The notes below the pieces were generated by a model that did not search any database, was not told the origin of the DNA, and saw nothing but the letters and a program-made list of their open reading frames with translations. From the NCBI GenBank assembly GCA_047495785.1, contig JBLDXI010000001.1, positions 3,968,001 to 4,032,000 of the forward strand: a stretch of DNA of 64,000 nucleotides, in the 5' to 3' direction. The position numbers and the translations under genes are program-made. This document shows, one piece after another, positions 11,829 to 23,325 of the stretch. Origin of the DNA: Lepidodermella squamata (lineage: Eukaryota > Gastrotricha). Each line of letters begins with the position of its first letter. Positions within the stretch are counted from its first letter, which is position 1.

Positions 11829-13585
11829 ATGATGTTTACAGTTGCCTTTCTAATCCTCGCACTTAACCTCTCAGGAACAGGTATGGCGGATGTTTTCTTA
11901 TTGCTTTCCGATCCATCATCACTTTCAACAGAGGCTGTAAGACGAGGCTCGAAGAAACTTCATGAAAGGCGCAACCCAGAAATCCGAATCCGTCGAAGGC
12001 GGCCGACCACACCACGCCTGGACTTCACACCTCAAGAGCTAACAATGGAGGATGACGATCCTCTACCTTCGAAGTCGAGTTATCCTGAATCAAGAGGGAG
12101 CTCTGGAAGAGGTCGCAAAATTAGATTGCGCTTCCACGTTGGACAGAGGCCTTCGCAAAGACGAGTTAAATCCGCATCTTACTCATATCAAGATGCTCAT
12201 CCTCCTCATCTAATACACCATAATCATCCGGGTTCAGAAATGCAGCATTCGCAATCGTCGGTCGTACCGACATTGCCCTTTTACTTCCACAATCCTTTCA
12301 CGCCTCCTAGATCGGATCAGAGCTACGTGCCGAACATATTGAAAGTACCCGGGCCTTTCGCGAACCTCAGTTTAAACATTCCAAACTTTGAAAATCAACC
12401 TAATATTGAAATACCTGCCCTACCTAACATGGAAACAGGTCCCGCAATACCTTTTACAGGTAAAATTGCTTCGGAAACCTTTGAAATGGTCCATCCATCG
12501 GCTCCTAAGGTTCAAACCCTTGGATCTCAGCATGGATATAGCCCTTTTAATAGAGTTTTACAAGTTGAGCCCAGGGAACCCTACCAGCCAATTAGGTCTG
12601 AGGCTGGACCTTCACCAGCTTTGAACAACAAAAGCCCGAGGGTAGTTATGCAACAAAGGTTCATGAGCAGACTTCCCGCTCCAAGATTAGCGCTTAGCGC
12701 AAAGCATGCAAGCGATCTCCTTAATAAAGAAATTCTGAACTGCAACGGCAAGAAATGGGAACTCCCAAAGAACACGTTCGCCTGTTGTGGGCAAGCGGTA
12801 TATCGCTTGGACGCTGAACATTGCTCGCCTGAGGAGAACAACCTGGTTGTCAGGGCAACGCCGGCAGCGTCCATGACAACGCAAATGCCAACAGTGGAGT
12901 TTCAATGTGAAGGTGTCAGATTTGTGATACCAAGGTTCGATGCGGCTAGTTACGCTTGTTGTGGCCGCGAGTTGTACTTCTGGCCGACTCAGAAATGCAC
13001 CAACTCTAGAGTATGGCCGCCGAGACCGACTTCTTTTGTCCAACTTCACCATGCTAAGCGAGCTTCAACTATCGTCAGTTGCGGTGGTAAGGATTGTCAA
13101 TAATTTTCATCACATGAAAACTTCAGCACTTTGTTTCATTTCTTTATAGATTTGAAATTTAAAATTTGATAATTTAATTTCAATAAAAATTTAAAATTTA
13201 AGATAATTTAATTAATGAAAAAAGAATAATTTAATAGTTCATATTTAATAGCTTATATTTTCTTTGGAATGATTTTCCAGGTAAGGAACACTGGGTCGAG
13301 CCCTCTTTGCGCCAATATTCAGGCTGCTGCGGCGAGGATTTGATTGACAATCGAAATGATACCTGCTCTAAATTGGCTCATCGAAAGCGTAAAGCGATGC
13401 AAATAAGACCAAGCTCCAATCAGCCTCAAATGACCACGAAATGTCCCGATCGTTATCTGTGCTGCGAAGACTATTCACCCGTCCTAAATGAGGATAACTC
13501 TATGCAATGCTGTCCCAAAAATGGACCGAGACCTATAAACACATTTTGTCCAGATTATTTGCCAACTTTTCGAAGAAAAATCTGA
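11829..13585 (+). CDS. Galaxin-like dicysteine-repeat secreted protein 2
   Basis: Exons 11829-13086 and 13281-13585 (194 bp AT-rich intron, phase 1) give 520 aa. The start at MMFTVAFLILALNLSGTG gives a good signal peptide; upstream in-frame ATGs at 11727 and 11796 would place it internally. A 280-residue Pro/Arg/His-rich linker precedes four modules: LNCNGKKWELP...FACCGQAVY, FQCEGVRFVIP...YACCGRELYFWP, VSCGGKEHWV...SGCCGEDL and CPDRYLCCEDYSP...CCPKNGPRP. Module order matches gene 1. Unlike its relatives it has kept only one intron within the Cys region. An extracellular matrix or cuticle role is an inference from secretion and cysteine pattern. The C-terminus ends FRRKI with no anchor. Confidence 0.75.
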
Positions 13586-14273
13586 TGAAAAATCGTTCAA
13601 GCCTTCAAATAGACGCAATCACTTGTTTACTATTACTTTATATCTGTAGTAAATCAAATCGTGTGAAAAATAAAATTGATCAATTTGATATAAAATCGAA
13701 GTAGCTAGTCATTTTTAATCGCAATCTTTGAAATTTTCCCATAATTTCACAAATTAAACTGAGTCAGGAATTAAGCGCTTCCGCAATCATTTAGTCACCT
13801 TGAAGGGTCTCTTTCTGACGCGGAATCGTAAATATCATCAAAAAGCAACGCTGTCTGCTAAAATTGTTCAGAGGCTTATAAGCTGCTGATAAACAAAGCG
13901 GTGGTCTAATGGCAGTGGCTGGGTGTTCATGCGTCAGCTTTGTTTTTATATAGCTCAGCTTTTCACGAGTTGTGTGTAAAACACTGACGGCGCGCGCTTT
14001 CCACTACTACACTACAAATAGGTAACAATTAATAACAGAGCGCGTAAAATAATTATTTCCGCATATATACATTTATAGCCGCTTTCTGGTATAATGCGAA
14101 AATAATACGTACCTTATTCATTATTATCAGGAATGGGATAAAAATCTCCATTACTATAAACCGCTCTCAGTATACAGGTATGACGGGTATCATGCTGCTA
14201 CTAAAGGATATCTTTCATTAGACCTATTTGTGCTAATTAGGACAAAAATAGCGGTACTCAACTACAAAAAAAA
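13586..14273. other. Intergenic between galaxin-like genes 2 and 3
   Basis: No gene seen. AATAAA-like hexamers occur near 13668. The sequence at 13900-13930 has a tRNA-like look but lacks a B box and cloverleaf. Confidence 0.4.
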
Positions 14274-15387
14274 ATGGGCCATTCGAATTTGCTGGCAATG
14301 GATTTTTCACTTTTAGCTCTTTTGATCTCTACAAATTATCTAACAGGTGAGAAACTTTTATATGAAATTCTGAAAAATTTAAATTGTTTATATTTAATTC
14401 CAAAATTTAGCTCTTGCTCATAATATTCTGCGGATGAATGGGAATAGGCAGTTCCCATTTTTTCAATCGCCCGTTGAATACCAACCAATTTCAACTCAAT
14501 TTTATTCTGGGAGAAGAGCTTCGCATTTTCAAGGTTTTTCATCATTCATCTGTCAGCCTGGATAATTGTGATCATATTCTTAAAATAGATGTCCCATTTG
14601 TAGAGATTCCGCCGCCTCAACCTAGCTTTGCCGAATCGCCGTTCGATTTTCAACAAGAGGACCCAATGTTGGGGAATCAGATATTTTTAGTGATGCGAGA
14701 ACCTCGTGGAAGGTTGCCGATCCCGCGGAAAAATAGGTTTTTTAAAAATCGGAAATCAATCCAAGTTCCTATAATTGGCCACCTCAAAAATCCACAACGC
14801 CGGCCGTTTTATCGAAAATTCAGTGAACCGGAACCAGACTGGTACCGAACTTCTGGAACCGACTATCTGAACCCTCTGTCCAGCTTACCATCAATGATTT
14901 CGCTGCCTATTCAAGTCCCGGATGATTATTCCAAGGAAGAGTTCGTTGTAAAGAGCAAGCCGAGGTCAAACCAGCTCAATGACGAATTTTTCGATGAGCC
15001 GAAACCGGTACCAGCGCCTCCATTGAAGGAAAACCTTGGCCTGGAACGATTTCACATCAGCCCTAAAATTTTCCTTGGTTCAAAAAAATCCGGGAATTAC
15101 GTAAATTGCCTCGGAACTCGGTACCGAGTTGGAACCCTGAAAGAAGCCAAATCTCTGAGATGCTGTGGTTCCAGAGCGTAAGATACATTTTCCGGAATTG
15201 TTAAAACCTTAATTTTTGTTGTTCTCAAAGATACAAATTTTCCGATTTCGACTGCATTGATGGAAACTTGGTCGATAAATTCACCGACTCGTTCCGCTCT
15301 GTTGATCACGCCAGCAACAGTCAACTCTCGAAACAAGAAGAATTTCCTTTCAACCAAAGACTGAATATTCGTTCATTTTTTAATTAG
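14274..15387 (+). CDS. Galaxin-like secreted protein 3, reduced to one module
   Basis: Exons 14274-14346, 14411-14533, 14589-15177 and 15231-15387 close one frame of 313 aa. The first three introns... exon joins are phase 1, phase 1 and phase 2. The signal peptide is encoded by exon 1 (MDFSLLALLISTNYLTA). The central part is Pro-rich (IPPPQPSF, RFFKNRKS). Only one recognisable Cys module remains: VNCLGTRYRVGTLKEAKSLRCCGSRAYKFSDFDC, which bridges the last intron. The tail after it is polar and lacks the LCC and CCP modules found in its neighbours. It looks like a shortened member of the family, either specialised or decaying. The exon 2/3 join is the weakest point, because a second acceptor 15 bp downstream keeps the same frame. 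Its 3' end faces gene 4, with 94 bp between the stops. Confidence 0.62.
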
Positions 15388-15481
15388 CCGGCAATTTTTA
15401 TGAATAAACCTCAATTTTCCGAAATTCCATAATTTTATTGAGCCATGAGTCAAGAAAATTTCATATTGCTGTCAATCAAAT

Positions 15482-17569
15482 TTAGAAAAATCTCCGATTA
15501 GGGCAGCCTTGAGTTGAAGGATCGTAAGGTCCAACACTGGGGCAGCATTCCAAGTTTTGATCGACATTTAGAACTGGCGGATAAGGCGAGCAGCAAATGT
15601 AGCCATCAGGACATGAAGATGTGGCTGATTGTCTATTGGGGCTTTGATTCGATTCGCCAAATGTTTCGGAAAATGAAGACGGGTTAATTGGACCCGATGG
15701 TGCTGTAGGTTGTGAACACCTTTGCTTCCGGGTATCGAAAATGTCCTTGCCGCAACAACCTAAGAATACATAAAAAGGGTAAAAATAATAAATTTTATGA
15801 AATTTGAAATATCAAATAATGGATCACTCAAAATTCAAAATTTCGAATTCTCAGGTAATTAAATTAAAAAATGCTCATTAGGTACTTCAAAATTAATCTC
15901 CATTGAAATGATAGAATTTTATAATTGTTTATGAATTTTTACCGTGGAAAAATCGCTGTGTAGCCGGAACCCAATGGCTGGTACCATCGCAGACTAAAAT
16001 CGATGAAATCTCCCTGGCAATAGGCGAAACAGTAGTCACCTCATTCCTGGCTGGGAATAGTTCAAATGTCGCTTCGTCGCATTGCTCTCTTGGCCAGAAA
16101 AACGCCTTATTGCCGCAGCAACCGTAAAATGACGCATCGACCAGCGGAACCGAAAAGCGGTGACCTTGACACGTGAGTACCCGATAATCCTGGTGGTCGC
16201 TGCTTTTCCGTTCGCTCGTCACGCTTCGGTGATTTTGAGCGAGCGACGCCCTGGCCTGGCTTCGATTAATCACAAGATTCCCCCGGCCGCAGGCTTCGCT
16301 TTTAATTTTGTACAGCGACTGTCCGCAACATTCGTAAATCCCGACTGGTACCATCCATTTCTTCCCGTCACAGTTGAAAATTACCCGGTTGATACTCGCA
16401 GGTCCTACGGCAGGTTTTTTATCACCCCGATTCGGTTCGACTTTTTGATAACGGGTTGGAGGCGCTTTCGGGTAGTTTTGGAGCCGGTTCAATAATTGGT
16501 TCGGTACCACGCTGGAACCAGCTGGTAATCGAAGAGAGGATAAGGACTCGGTTGGAACCGCGGCTAAAATGTACCCGGAAACTTGCTGTGGTTCCACCAT
16601 GACAGGTGACTTCGGGGTTGGTAACGTTGGTACCGCTGCCGGTTCCAAGTTGGAACCCTGAACTTGATTTCTCGAATTTTGCACGATTTTATTTGTTGGA
16701 ACTCGCTGTTTTTGAGGCTGGTCGTAGTTGATCACGGTTGGTACCAGTGATTTCACGTCAATCAACTGCTGCCCGGGCGGTTTTGGCAATAACCACCCTT
16801 CGGAATTAGCCACGAAATTTTCGGGCAGGAAAACAAAAAATGGCGATTTTTGCTGATTCGATCTATGCCGATTCGACTTGAAATCTTGCTGCTCTGGGCC
16901 TAAATAGACGGCATCGGTACCAGTTTTGCCCCTGGAACCAGAAGCTGGCATCGTTTCTCCGTCGATGTTTATCAGGTATTTATCGTCGTTTTTCCGGTTC
17001 GTTGGTTCCAGCATCAAATCTAGTCCTTCGTTATCCTCGCTGACTTCAACCTGGTCGCTGATTTCGTCACGCTCGGATGAATAATCTTCAACCTTCCGAT
17101 CTTCTGTCTCGCGATTTCGTCGATTGCCCGCCACGCTTGGCTGATCAGCGCCGAGATAGACAGGTTTTTTGAAATTGTTCTCCTCCTCGCTATCTTCAAT
17201 TTCCGGATCTTCGTCGACTACAACCGGCTCGGCGTTTCGAAGTGCTTTGTACTTGGCCGAGAGTTGAGTCGGTCTTCGGTAAAAGCTCCGCGAATTCCCA
17301 AATAAATCGTCATTCAACTCGACTCGATTCGCGCCAGTCGTAGCGTTGATTTCCATTTTTTGGGGTGTTGACGTGGTTTTGGAATAAATTTGGTCTATCA
17401 TTGCCAATCTCGGCTGTTTCGCATTGCGACGTCTCGGCCGGATAAATGAAGCGTGACGGCGGAGCGGTTTGTTAGTCTCCTCAATTGATGATTCATTTTT
17501 CTGTGGCTCAACAAATCGAATAGCAACAGTTAGAAATAAAAATTCAGATAAAATGCGTGTAAAATACAT
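15482..17569 (-). CDS. Galaxin-like dicysteine-repeat secreted protein 4
   Basis: Exons 15943-17569 and 15482-15759 (183 bp intron, phase 1) give 634 aa. The start is MYFTRILSEFLFLTVAIRFV, a signal peptide; an upstream in-frame ATG at 17629 is less likely. A long charged linker holds repeated YLGADQ/YLGPEQ motifs (about residues 145-150 and 240-245) and basic clusters. The four Cys modules are FNCDGKKWMVP...YECCGQSLY, LTCQGHRFSVP...FYGCCGNKAFFWP, LVCDGTSHWVP...RFFHGCCGKDIFD, and CPDGYICCSPYPP...CCPSVGPYDPSTQGC. The second exon was found by translating past the end of the first reading frame and is not visible as a long single frame. The last module reads almost exactly like a classical galaxin repeat. 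It is the largest member and opens the minus-strand half of the cluster. Confidence 0.75.
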
Positions 17570-17821
17570 TTTCAAAATTTTTATGTCTAATTTTTTCTGG
17601 CAACTATTATTAAGAGTTTTCTTCCACAAGCATTGACACCTTTCTCATCTGCGCTGCATTACTTTCGTCGCTATTCAGCAAATTGAAGCTGTCAATTTTC
17701 AATTTTTAGCACTTTTTTGCAACAGTTGTATGTTACCGACTCGCAAAAATATTAATATAACACAAAAAATTGCTGTTTTATTGCTTCTAGATGAGACATT
17801 AACAGAATTTGTTTGAAATTA

Positions 17822-19087
17822 TCAAGAAAGGATGCAAGCGGAAACCTCAGGATCGTATGGACCTGAAAAATAGACAGTTTTATCGAGCGACAATCTGTTT
17901 GAAAAAATAATTACCAGCACCAGGGCAGCATCGAAATCGGCCATTCGAGTTCAAAATTGGTCTCGAGTCATTGCAGCCTAGAAAATTCGTAAATATGAAA
18001 AAAATGAATCCAAAAGTTTCAAAATTTACATAGATGAGCCTGTGGACAATTATCATCGTTAGAGTTGGGTATCCAAGGATCTAGTTCCATTTTGGAGCCG
18101 ATCGTGTCATCATTTCGATGGGATATCAACGATTGTTGATTGCAAATCGATTTCCGCTTGTCGAACAATAACAGCCCGCAGCAATCTATGGTTAATTTGA
18201 AAATTATTTGAAAAATTATTAAAAAAATACTAACAAATTTCATGAATAATGGCAATTATTTAAATTTCTTAAAAATTACCATAGTGGCTCCGAACAGACC
18301 CTGGAACCGGGTAAATAGCTCCACCGCAGTTCAATTTTTCGTCCATTTCTCCAAAAATAGTTCCATCAGCTTTTGCTACAGACTTGATATCACTTTGATC
18401 GAAAATCTGACCCGGCCTCCGGGATGGCAGTCCCATCTTGGTACCTTGCATCGACTTTTTCGTGCAAGTCTCGCCCGGCCAGTAGTAGACCTTACTGCCG
18501 CAGCATGAATAAAAAGCCGCATCGCGAGGTATTGCATAACGATGACCTTGGCACGTTAATATCGTATGAATTCCATTAGCACTAATTTTAGGCACGCCGG
18601 TTCCGCTTGGTGCTGGGATAAAGACGCGTTTAGCCTGTGGTAGTTCGATAGCTGGCTCTTCAACGACCTGTTTAGGCGGGGCGTAGACTGCATTGAAAGC
18701 TGAAACTCGATCTTTGTGAATTGCTGGGTAGTAAGAAGGCCGATATATTTCAGCTTTATGGTGGTAAATGAAGCGTGACCGATTTGGGGATCTGTTGGAT
18801 CTAGCTTGAGGCCGAGTGATGGCTGGCTTTAATACATTCTCGTCGATTTCAATTGTTTCAGCCAAAACCCCATCTGCAAATGAGCGATACCGAATTAGTT
18901 GAAAATTTGAAAAATTATTGAAATTTAAATGAAAATTTGAAAAATTCTTATTTATATAAAAAAAAACAAAAAAATTCCAAAATTTTTTCAAATATCTGCG
19001 CCTACCTTCGCATCGTACGACATTCTCAATAATTGTTGAGAAAATCAACAAGAGAAACGCAATTTTACGGTTAATTAGCTGAGCCAT
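17822..19087 (-). CDS. Galaxin-like dicysteine-repeat secreted protein 5
   Basis: Five exons on the minus strand: 19006-19087, 18280-18873, 18030-18185, 17915-17977 and 17822-17862. All four introns are phase 1 and the sum is exactly 284 codons plus stop. Exon 1 is the signal peptide (IAFLLLIFSTIIENVVRCE). The linker contains RSNRSPNRSRF and ends in three modules: LTCQGHRYAIP...FYSCCGSKVYYWP, LNCGGAIYPVP...HYDCCGLLLFD, and NCPQAHLCCNDSRPILN...CCPGAGPYDPEVSAC. The N-terminal GQSVY module of genes 1, 2 and 4 is missing. Here each CC doublet (CCG, LCC, CCP) sits next to an intron, the clearest case of module/exon correspondence in the cluster. Single-exon readings of this region would run into AT-rich introns and give false tails. 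Confidence 0.77.
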
Positions 19088-19342
19088 ATCTCCCGATGGG
19101 ACAAAACTGAGAAATGAAAATGGTAACTATCTTGCAAACACCTTATTTGACACCTTCCATGTAATATTACAACTTTCCGGGTATTACAATGAGACACCTT
19201 TCATCAGAATGAATTAGATGACAATAAAAACAGGTCAACCATTTTAGAAAAAAATATTTTATTCTTTCAGTCGAAACAAATTACTCTGAACTAAGTCATT
19301 GCCTCGCTTTTTGAAAGCGATTTGATCCTAGAAACCTATACA

Positions 19343-19400
19343 GTGAAAGGGGCAAAATTTAACCAGGCTTAAAAGGTAAAGCCTGGTTAGACCCTTTCAC
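19343..19400. repeat. Two-part perfect inverted repeat (hairpin)
   Basis: Outer arms GTGAAAGGG (19343-19351) and CCCTTTCAC (19392-19400) enclose inner arms AACCAGGCTT (19361-19370) and AAGCCTGGTT (19379-19388), leaving an 8-base loop. It lies between galaxin-like genes 5 and 6, downstream of the gene 6 stop. It may be an RNA hairpin, a 3'-end structure or a small repeat. Confidence 0.6.
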
Positions 19401-19468
19401 ATCGAAAAAGTCGAAAATAAGCTCAATTGCAGCGTAGAAAATAATTCGATTCATTGTTGAAAGTTTGG

Positions 19469-22400
19469 CTATATCGGCACACAAAGTTGAGTTGTCGAGT
19501 CGTAAGGCCCTAAAATTGTGGTTAAAACAATTTTGACCGAAAATAAATTATAAAAATTACCTGCTCCTGGGCAACATGTGTACTTATCATCGGCATTAGG
19601 AATAGGAGTGTAGCCGTCGCAGCACAAAAAATCCTGAGGGCAAAGAGGCTTCGATTGCTGACCATTCGAGCTATTAGGCTGGGATCCGGGTGAAATCGGA
19701 TTGGGAAGCGGATCGGTCGATACGCTTGAATTTGTGGTAACGCAAGATGAAGTATGCGTGTCATACAAAGTTCGACCGCAGCAAGCTTAAAAAAATGAAC
19801 AAAATTTGGCGAAATCATTTGAGCCGCGACAAGTGAAAACCGTAGCTTACGACATTTTTTTCAAATTCGTGTTTATTGCATGGTCTAATGCAGTTTTTTG
19901 CGCTCATTCCAAATCTGAAACCCATTTTTTTATATCTGCTACCGTTCTCAAGATATTAACAATTGAGTGCGCGCACATTAAAATTGCAATTTTTCAGGAG
20001 AAGCAAAAAACTAAAACAAAAGATTCGCACATTTAATAGCGACAAAATTTAATGAAACCTTTGCAAAATGTGTTGACCGAAACGCCTTTCATTTAGTGGT
20101 TTTGATGGCCAACTAGTGCAGTTTGAGTCGTAGATTCTGAATTTTGCATTATTATGAACCTAAGCCCTGCTGATCTACCTTAATCTAACTCTTTTTGCAA
20201 AGCACTCATTTTCACAATTCCCCACTGTTCTTGCGTCTCTGTTTTTATGCTCTGTTTTTAAGCTGTGTGCCAACGAAACCGCCAATTGCGACGAGCTGGA
20301 AGGCTCGCCTTTTTATATGGCTACAGCCGTTATAACCAATAAGCAGCATACCACAGACGCAATTTTAGTTTCAGACTTAACAGCGGTCCTCAAAACATCC
20401 ACTCACGTTACATAAGTTTTTTATCGCAATCGGCATCCACCATCCACCGGCACACTGCTTATTTTTCACAGAATTTAAAGTGTAAGGCAGGCATTTTAGC
20501 CGTTCTGCAATCAGGGTACGATAAAATCAGGGTACGAATAAAGTATTCGAAATGATTAGCTTGGATAAATAATGCAAGTGCCAATGGCCTAATTTTGTTA
20601 GCCTGATAGTTTCCGTTAAATCGACGATCCCTCTTCTCACAATCAACAATAGTATTGAGCTTCTTATGTTGATTCATAGCTATAGCAGTCTTGACTTCAA
20701 AAACCATGCTACATTAATGGCTCGTTACATAACTTTTAAAAATTGGCGAGAGGTCCCTAAAATAAAAAATTGAAGATTTTATGCTCGAAAAGTGATCAAA
20801 TTTTGTTGACATCAGCCCCAGGGCTATGTCGTGTCCCAGGCATAATTCATTTCAATGCTAGCTAGGGAGCTCGGCTCTACTCTAGCTGCAGTAATTTCAC
20901 AGGGAAATTCGGAAAATTAATGGGAAAACAAAGAAAACAGTATTCTTTCGTGAAATTCATCCTATGATTTAATCTTGATTTCAACGGCGATTTACCCTCT
21001 TCCCTCAAATTCAGTATTTATCCTTGCCATAGGAACCTAGCCCTATTCATAGATATGATGGCAGATCACCAAAAGCTACATTGATCATAGAGATGATAAA
21101 AAAATCGCACTCAAAATTCGGATTTTGACGTTTTTTGATGAGTCATCCGCATTCCGCACGTTAGCGTCAAAGGTCAAGTTTCGAATTTATGGGCGGTTTT
21201 TATGTCTAAAAATACTGCAAGTAACAAGCTTTGAAATGAATATAGTGTTCTCGCTCGAAAAAGGTAATGGTAAAAAGTTTTACGCGCACCCCAAATTTAC
21301 CACAAAAACTACGAAAATGCGTAAATTTCGTGTTTTTTGACGCACTCGCATTTTTAGGTTATAGCAGGAAAACTATGCATCGCAGAGAAAATCGGATTGC
21401 ACCAGCAGATTCCTCATGAAAAACTGCACTAGAAAATTATGAAAAGTCGATTTTGACAAAATTCACCTATCAAGCCTTCTTTGCGTTCTTGTGAAAATTT
21501 CTCACAAGTGCGTAAGCTACGGTTTTCACTTGTCGCGGCTCATTTTATATCTGTCCACGGGCGAAATATTGAAGCTTCGAGCTTAAAAAAATAATTGAAA
21601 AAATTTTGAAATTTAAAAAATAAATTTTTGAAATGTGTGTAATTTTAAAAACAAATTTTTCAAATTTTTGAAAATTTCATTTCTAGTAGGATAGAATTTT
21701 TTCAAAGTTTTACCGTAATGTTTGCGCTCGGATTTAGCCACTGCGAAAAACGTGCCGTTGCAGGAGATAGAAACGATAACTTGAGCCGGTTGCGGCTGCG
21801 GAGTAGGTTCAGCCGGGCGCGAAGCCAGTGGCTTAATCACGCCATCGATACACATCTCAATCTTCCAGTAGTACAACTTATCCTCGCAACACGAATAAAA
21901 CTGCTGATCCCCGGCCACAGGGTGCGCAGTGCCTTTGCACAACAATATTGTCCTAGGCGGCGAATCATCAATGCCAAAATCCTTGTTAGGATAATAATAC
22001 TGGCCGCCATCGTTGTTATTGTTGTTAAACCTCGGAGGTTCGGCAAAATTCATTGGAGGTGATTGTTGGAACTGTTGGCCATTAGCCGGCACGATCTGAG
22101 ATTGTTGGCCGCCATTCCATTGCGGTGGTACCTGCTGGTTCCAGCCTGGAACCGGTTGTTGTTGTTGTTGTTGTTGTTGTCCCGGTCCCATCATATATTG
22201 CGGGTTATTATGACCCTGATGTCCCAAATGGGACCAATTATTGGGCCCGCCTTGTTGTTGCGGCTGTTGTTGCTGTTGGCGTTGTGGGAAAAATTGACTG
22301 TTTTGGCCACCCTGCAAGCCCTGCTGCAACTGCGGAACCTGAGGTTGAGGTATTATTCGATTGACATTTGGCGATGGCTGTTGCGGGAATATTGGCCGGC

Positions 22401-22565
22401 GATTGCCTGGGGAGTTGTTAATTGGCAGCTGGCCAAAATTTTGGGCGGAATTGACACAAGCAAATAATAGCACAAGCCCTGAAAAATTTTGGAATTTTCT
22501 TTTAATTTTCAAATATTATACAGCAAAAATAAATCACCTGGGAAAACCAGAGGCGGTGCCCACAT
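19469..22565 (-). CDS. Galaxin-like secreted protein 6 with Gln-rich linker and a transposon-bearing intron
   Basis: Exons on the minus strand: 22538-22565, 21714-22478, 19561-19785 and 19469-19509. All introns are phase 1 and the total is 352 codons plus stop. Exon 1 (MWAPPLVFPG) and exon 2 (LVLLFACVNSAQ) together build the signal peptide; a longer open frame starting at 22512 runs through the intron and is rejected. A Gln/Pro/Asn-rich linker (runs of Q, about residues 60-150) precedes three modules: LLCKGTAHPVA...FYSCCEDKLYYW, ISCNGTFFAVA...HYACCGRTLYD, and CPQDFLCCDGYTPIPN...CCPGAGPYDSTTQLC. The intron between exons 2 and 3 is 1.93 kb, against about 50-190 bp in relatives, because an inverted-repeat element sits in it. 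Splicing across that intron is inferred from matching phase and module order. Confidence 0.72.
19820..21541. mobile_element. Non-autonomous DNA transposon, 1722 bp, 31 bp perfect TIRs
   Basis: The sequence at 19820-19850 is the exact reverse complement of 21511-21541 (31 of 31 positions; the ends begin GAGCCGCGACAAGTG). Both ends are flanked by ATTT (19816-19819 and 21542-21545), a candidate 4 bp target-site duplication. Weaker similarity continues inside the arms: a GCAGTTTTT block lies about 70-100 bp in from each end. Interior frames at 20459-20707 (minus) and 21125-21340 (plus) are short and resemble no transposase I know, so it needs a transposase in trans. It lies wholly inside the long intron of galaxin-like gene 6 and would be spliced out. 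The superfamily is undetermined. Confidence 0.85.
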
Positions 22566-23325
22566 TGAGAATAATTTCAGCTATTTCCGCATTTGCTTTC
22601 GTATTTTTCTACATAAATGTAAACAAATTAGAAAAAATGGCGATTTTTAAGTGTAAAAAGTACGCGAATTCCCCTTAAAAAGATGCTATCAACAAAAATT
22701 ATAATTGGTAATTATTTTTCCCATTTTCACCATCACGTTTTGTGAAAAGTTGATGTTATCCTCATCTTTTTGTTTATTTATACACAAGAACAAACATCCG
22801 TCTCAAGTATATTTTAATAAACCTAAAGAAATACTCAGTTGTTTTTTAAACGTAACGAGAGCCGGTGCCTTTTGGAAGGTAAATAACTGAAAGCCTTGTA
22901 CTCGAAGGTGACATATATCCAGTATATTAGCCCAATTTTTCTATTCAAATGCTGCGTGCTTGTGTTCTGTGAAAACACTTGTTGTGGCTAATTGAACTCT
23001 CCGCTCACTTGCGGACGTGTTTTTCGGCACCTTTTATTGTCCCATCAGTAGTGCGAGCGTGAGACCTGAGTGGAGGCTATTATTAACTGCCGGCAACAAA
23101 ACTGTACAAAGAATAAAACTGGAACACATTTTGATCATTCTTTCATATTTCCGAAAAATTATCATAAATTTGAGGCGCTAGTAATAGGGTTAGGGTTAGG
23201 GTTAGGATTATAGGATGTAGGATAATTCCAAAAAACGAGTACTGCCGAGATGTTTATTTCATAATTCAAAATAAAAGCGAGTGAAGCAAGTAAATAGTTA
23301 TCAGTATTCCATGAATGAGTTCAGT
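22566..23325. other. Intergenic, galaxin-like gene 6 promoter side and receptor 3' side
   Basis: No gene seen. It holds the short telomere-like repeat at 23185-23206. AT-rich 3' flank of the receptor gene follows on the right. Confidence 0.4.
23185..23206. repeat. Interstitial TTAGGG repeats
   Basis: TAGGG-TTAGGG-TTAGGG-TTAGG in tandem, about 3.7 units. This is the ancestral animal telomere repeat, seen here inside a gene-rich region. It is too short to be a telomere. Confidence 0.85.

Noticed and set aside
13890-13935. tRNA-like sequence
   Set aside because: No B box and no cloverleaf pairing could be made.
22063-22467. Long Leu-rich plus-strand frame
   Set aside because: It is the antisense of the Gln-rich linker of galaxin-like gene 6; CAG/CAA tracts read as Leu on the other strand.
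22479-22512. ATG at 22512 as start of galaxin-like gene 6
   Set aside because: This stretch ends in TTTTTCAG and is intronic; exon 1 at 22538-22565 gives a clean signal peptide in phase 1.
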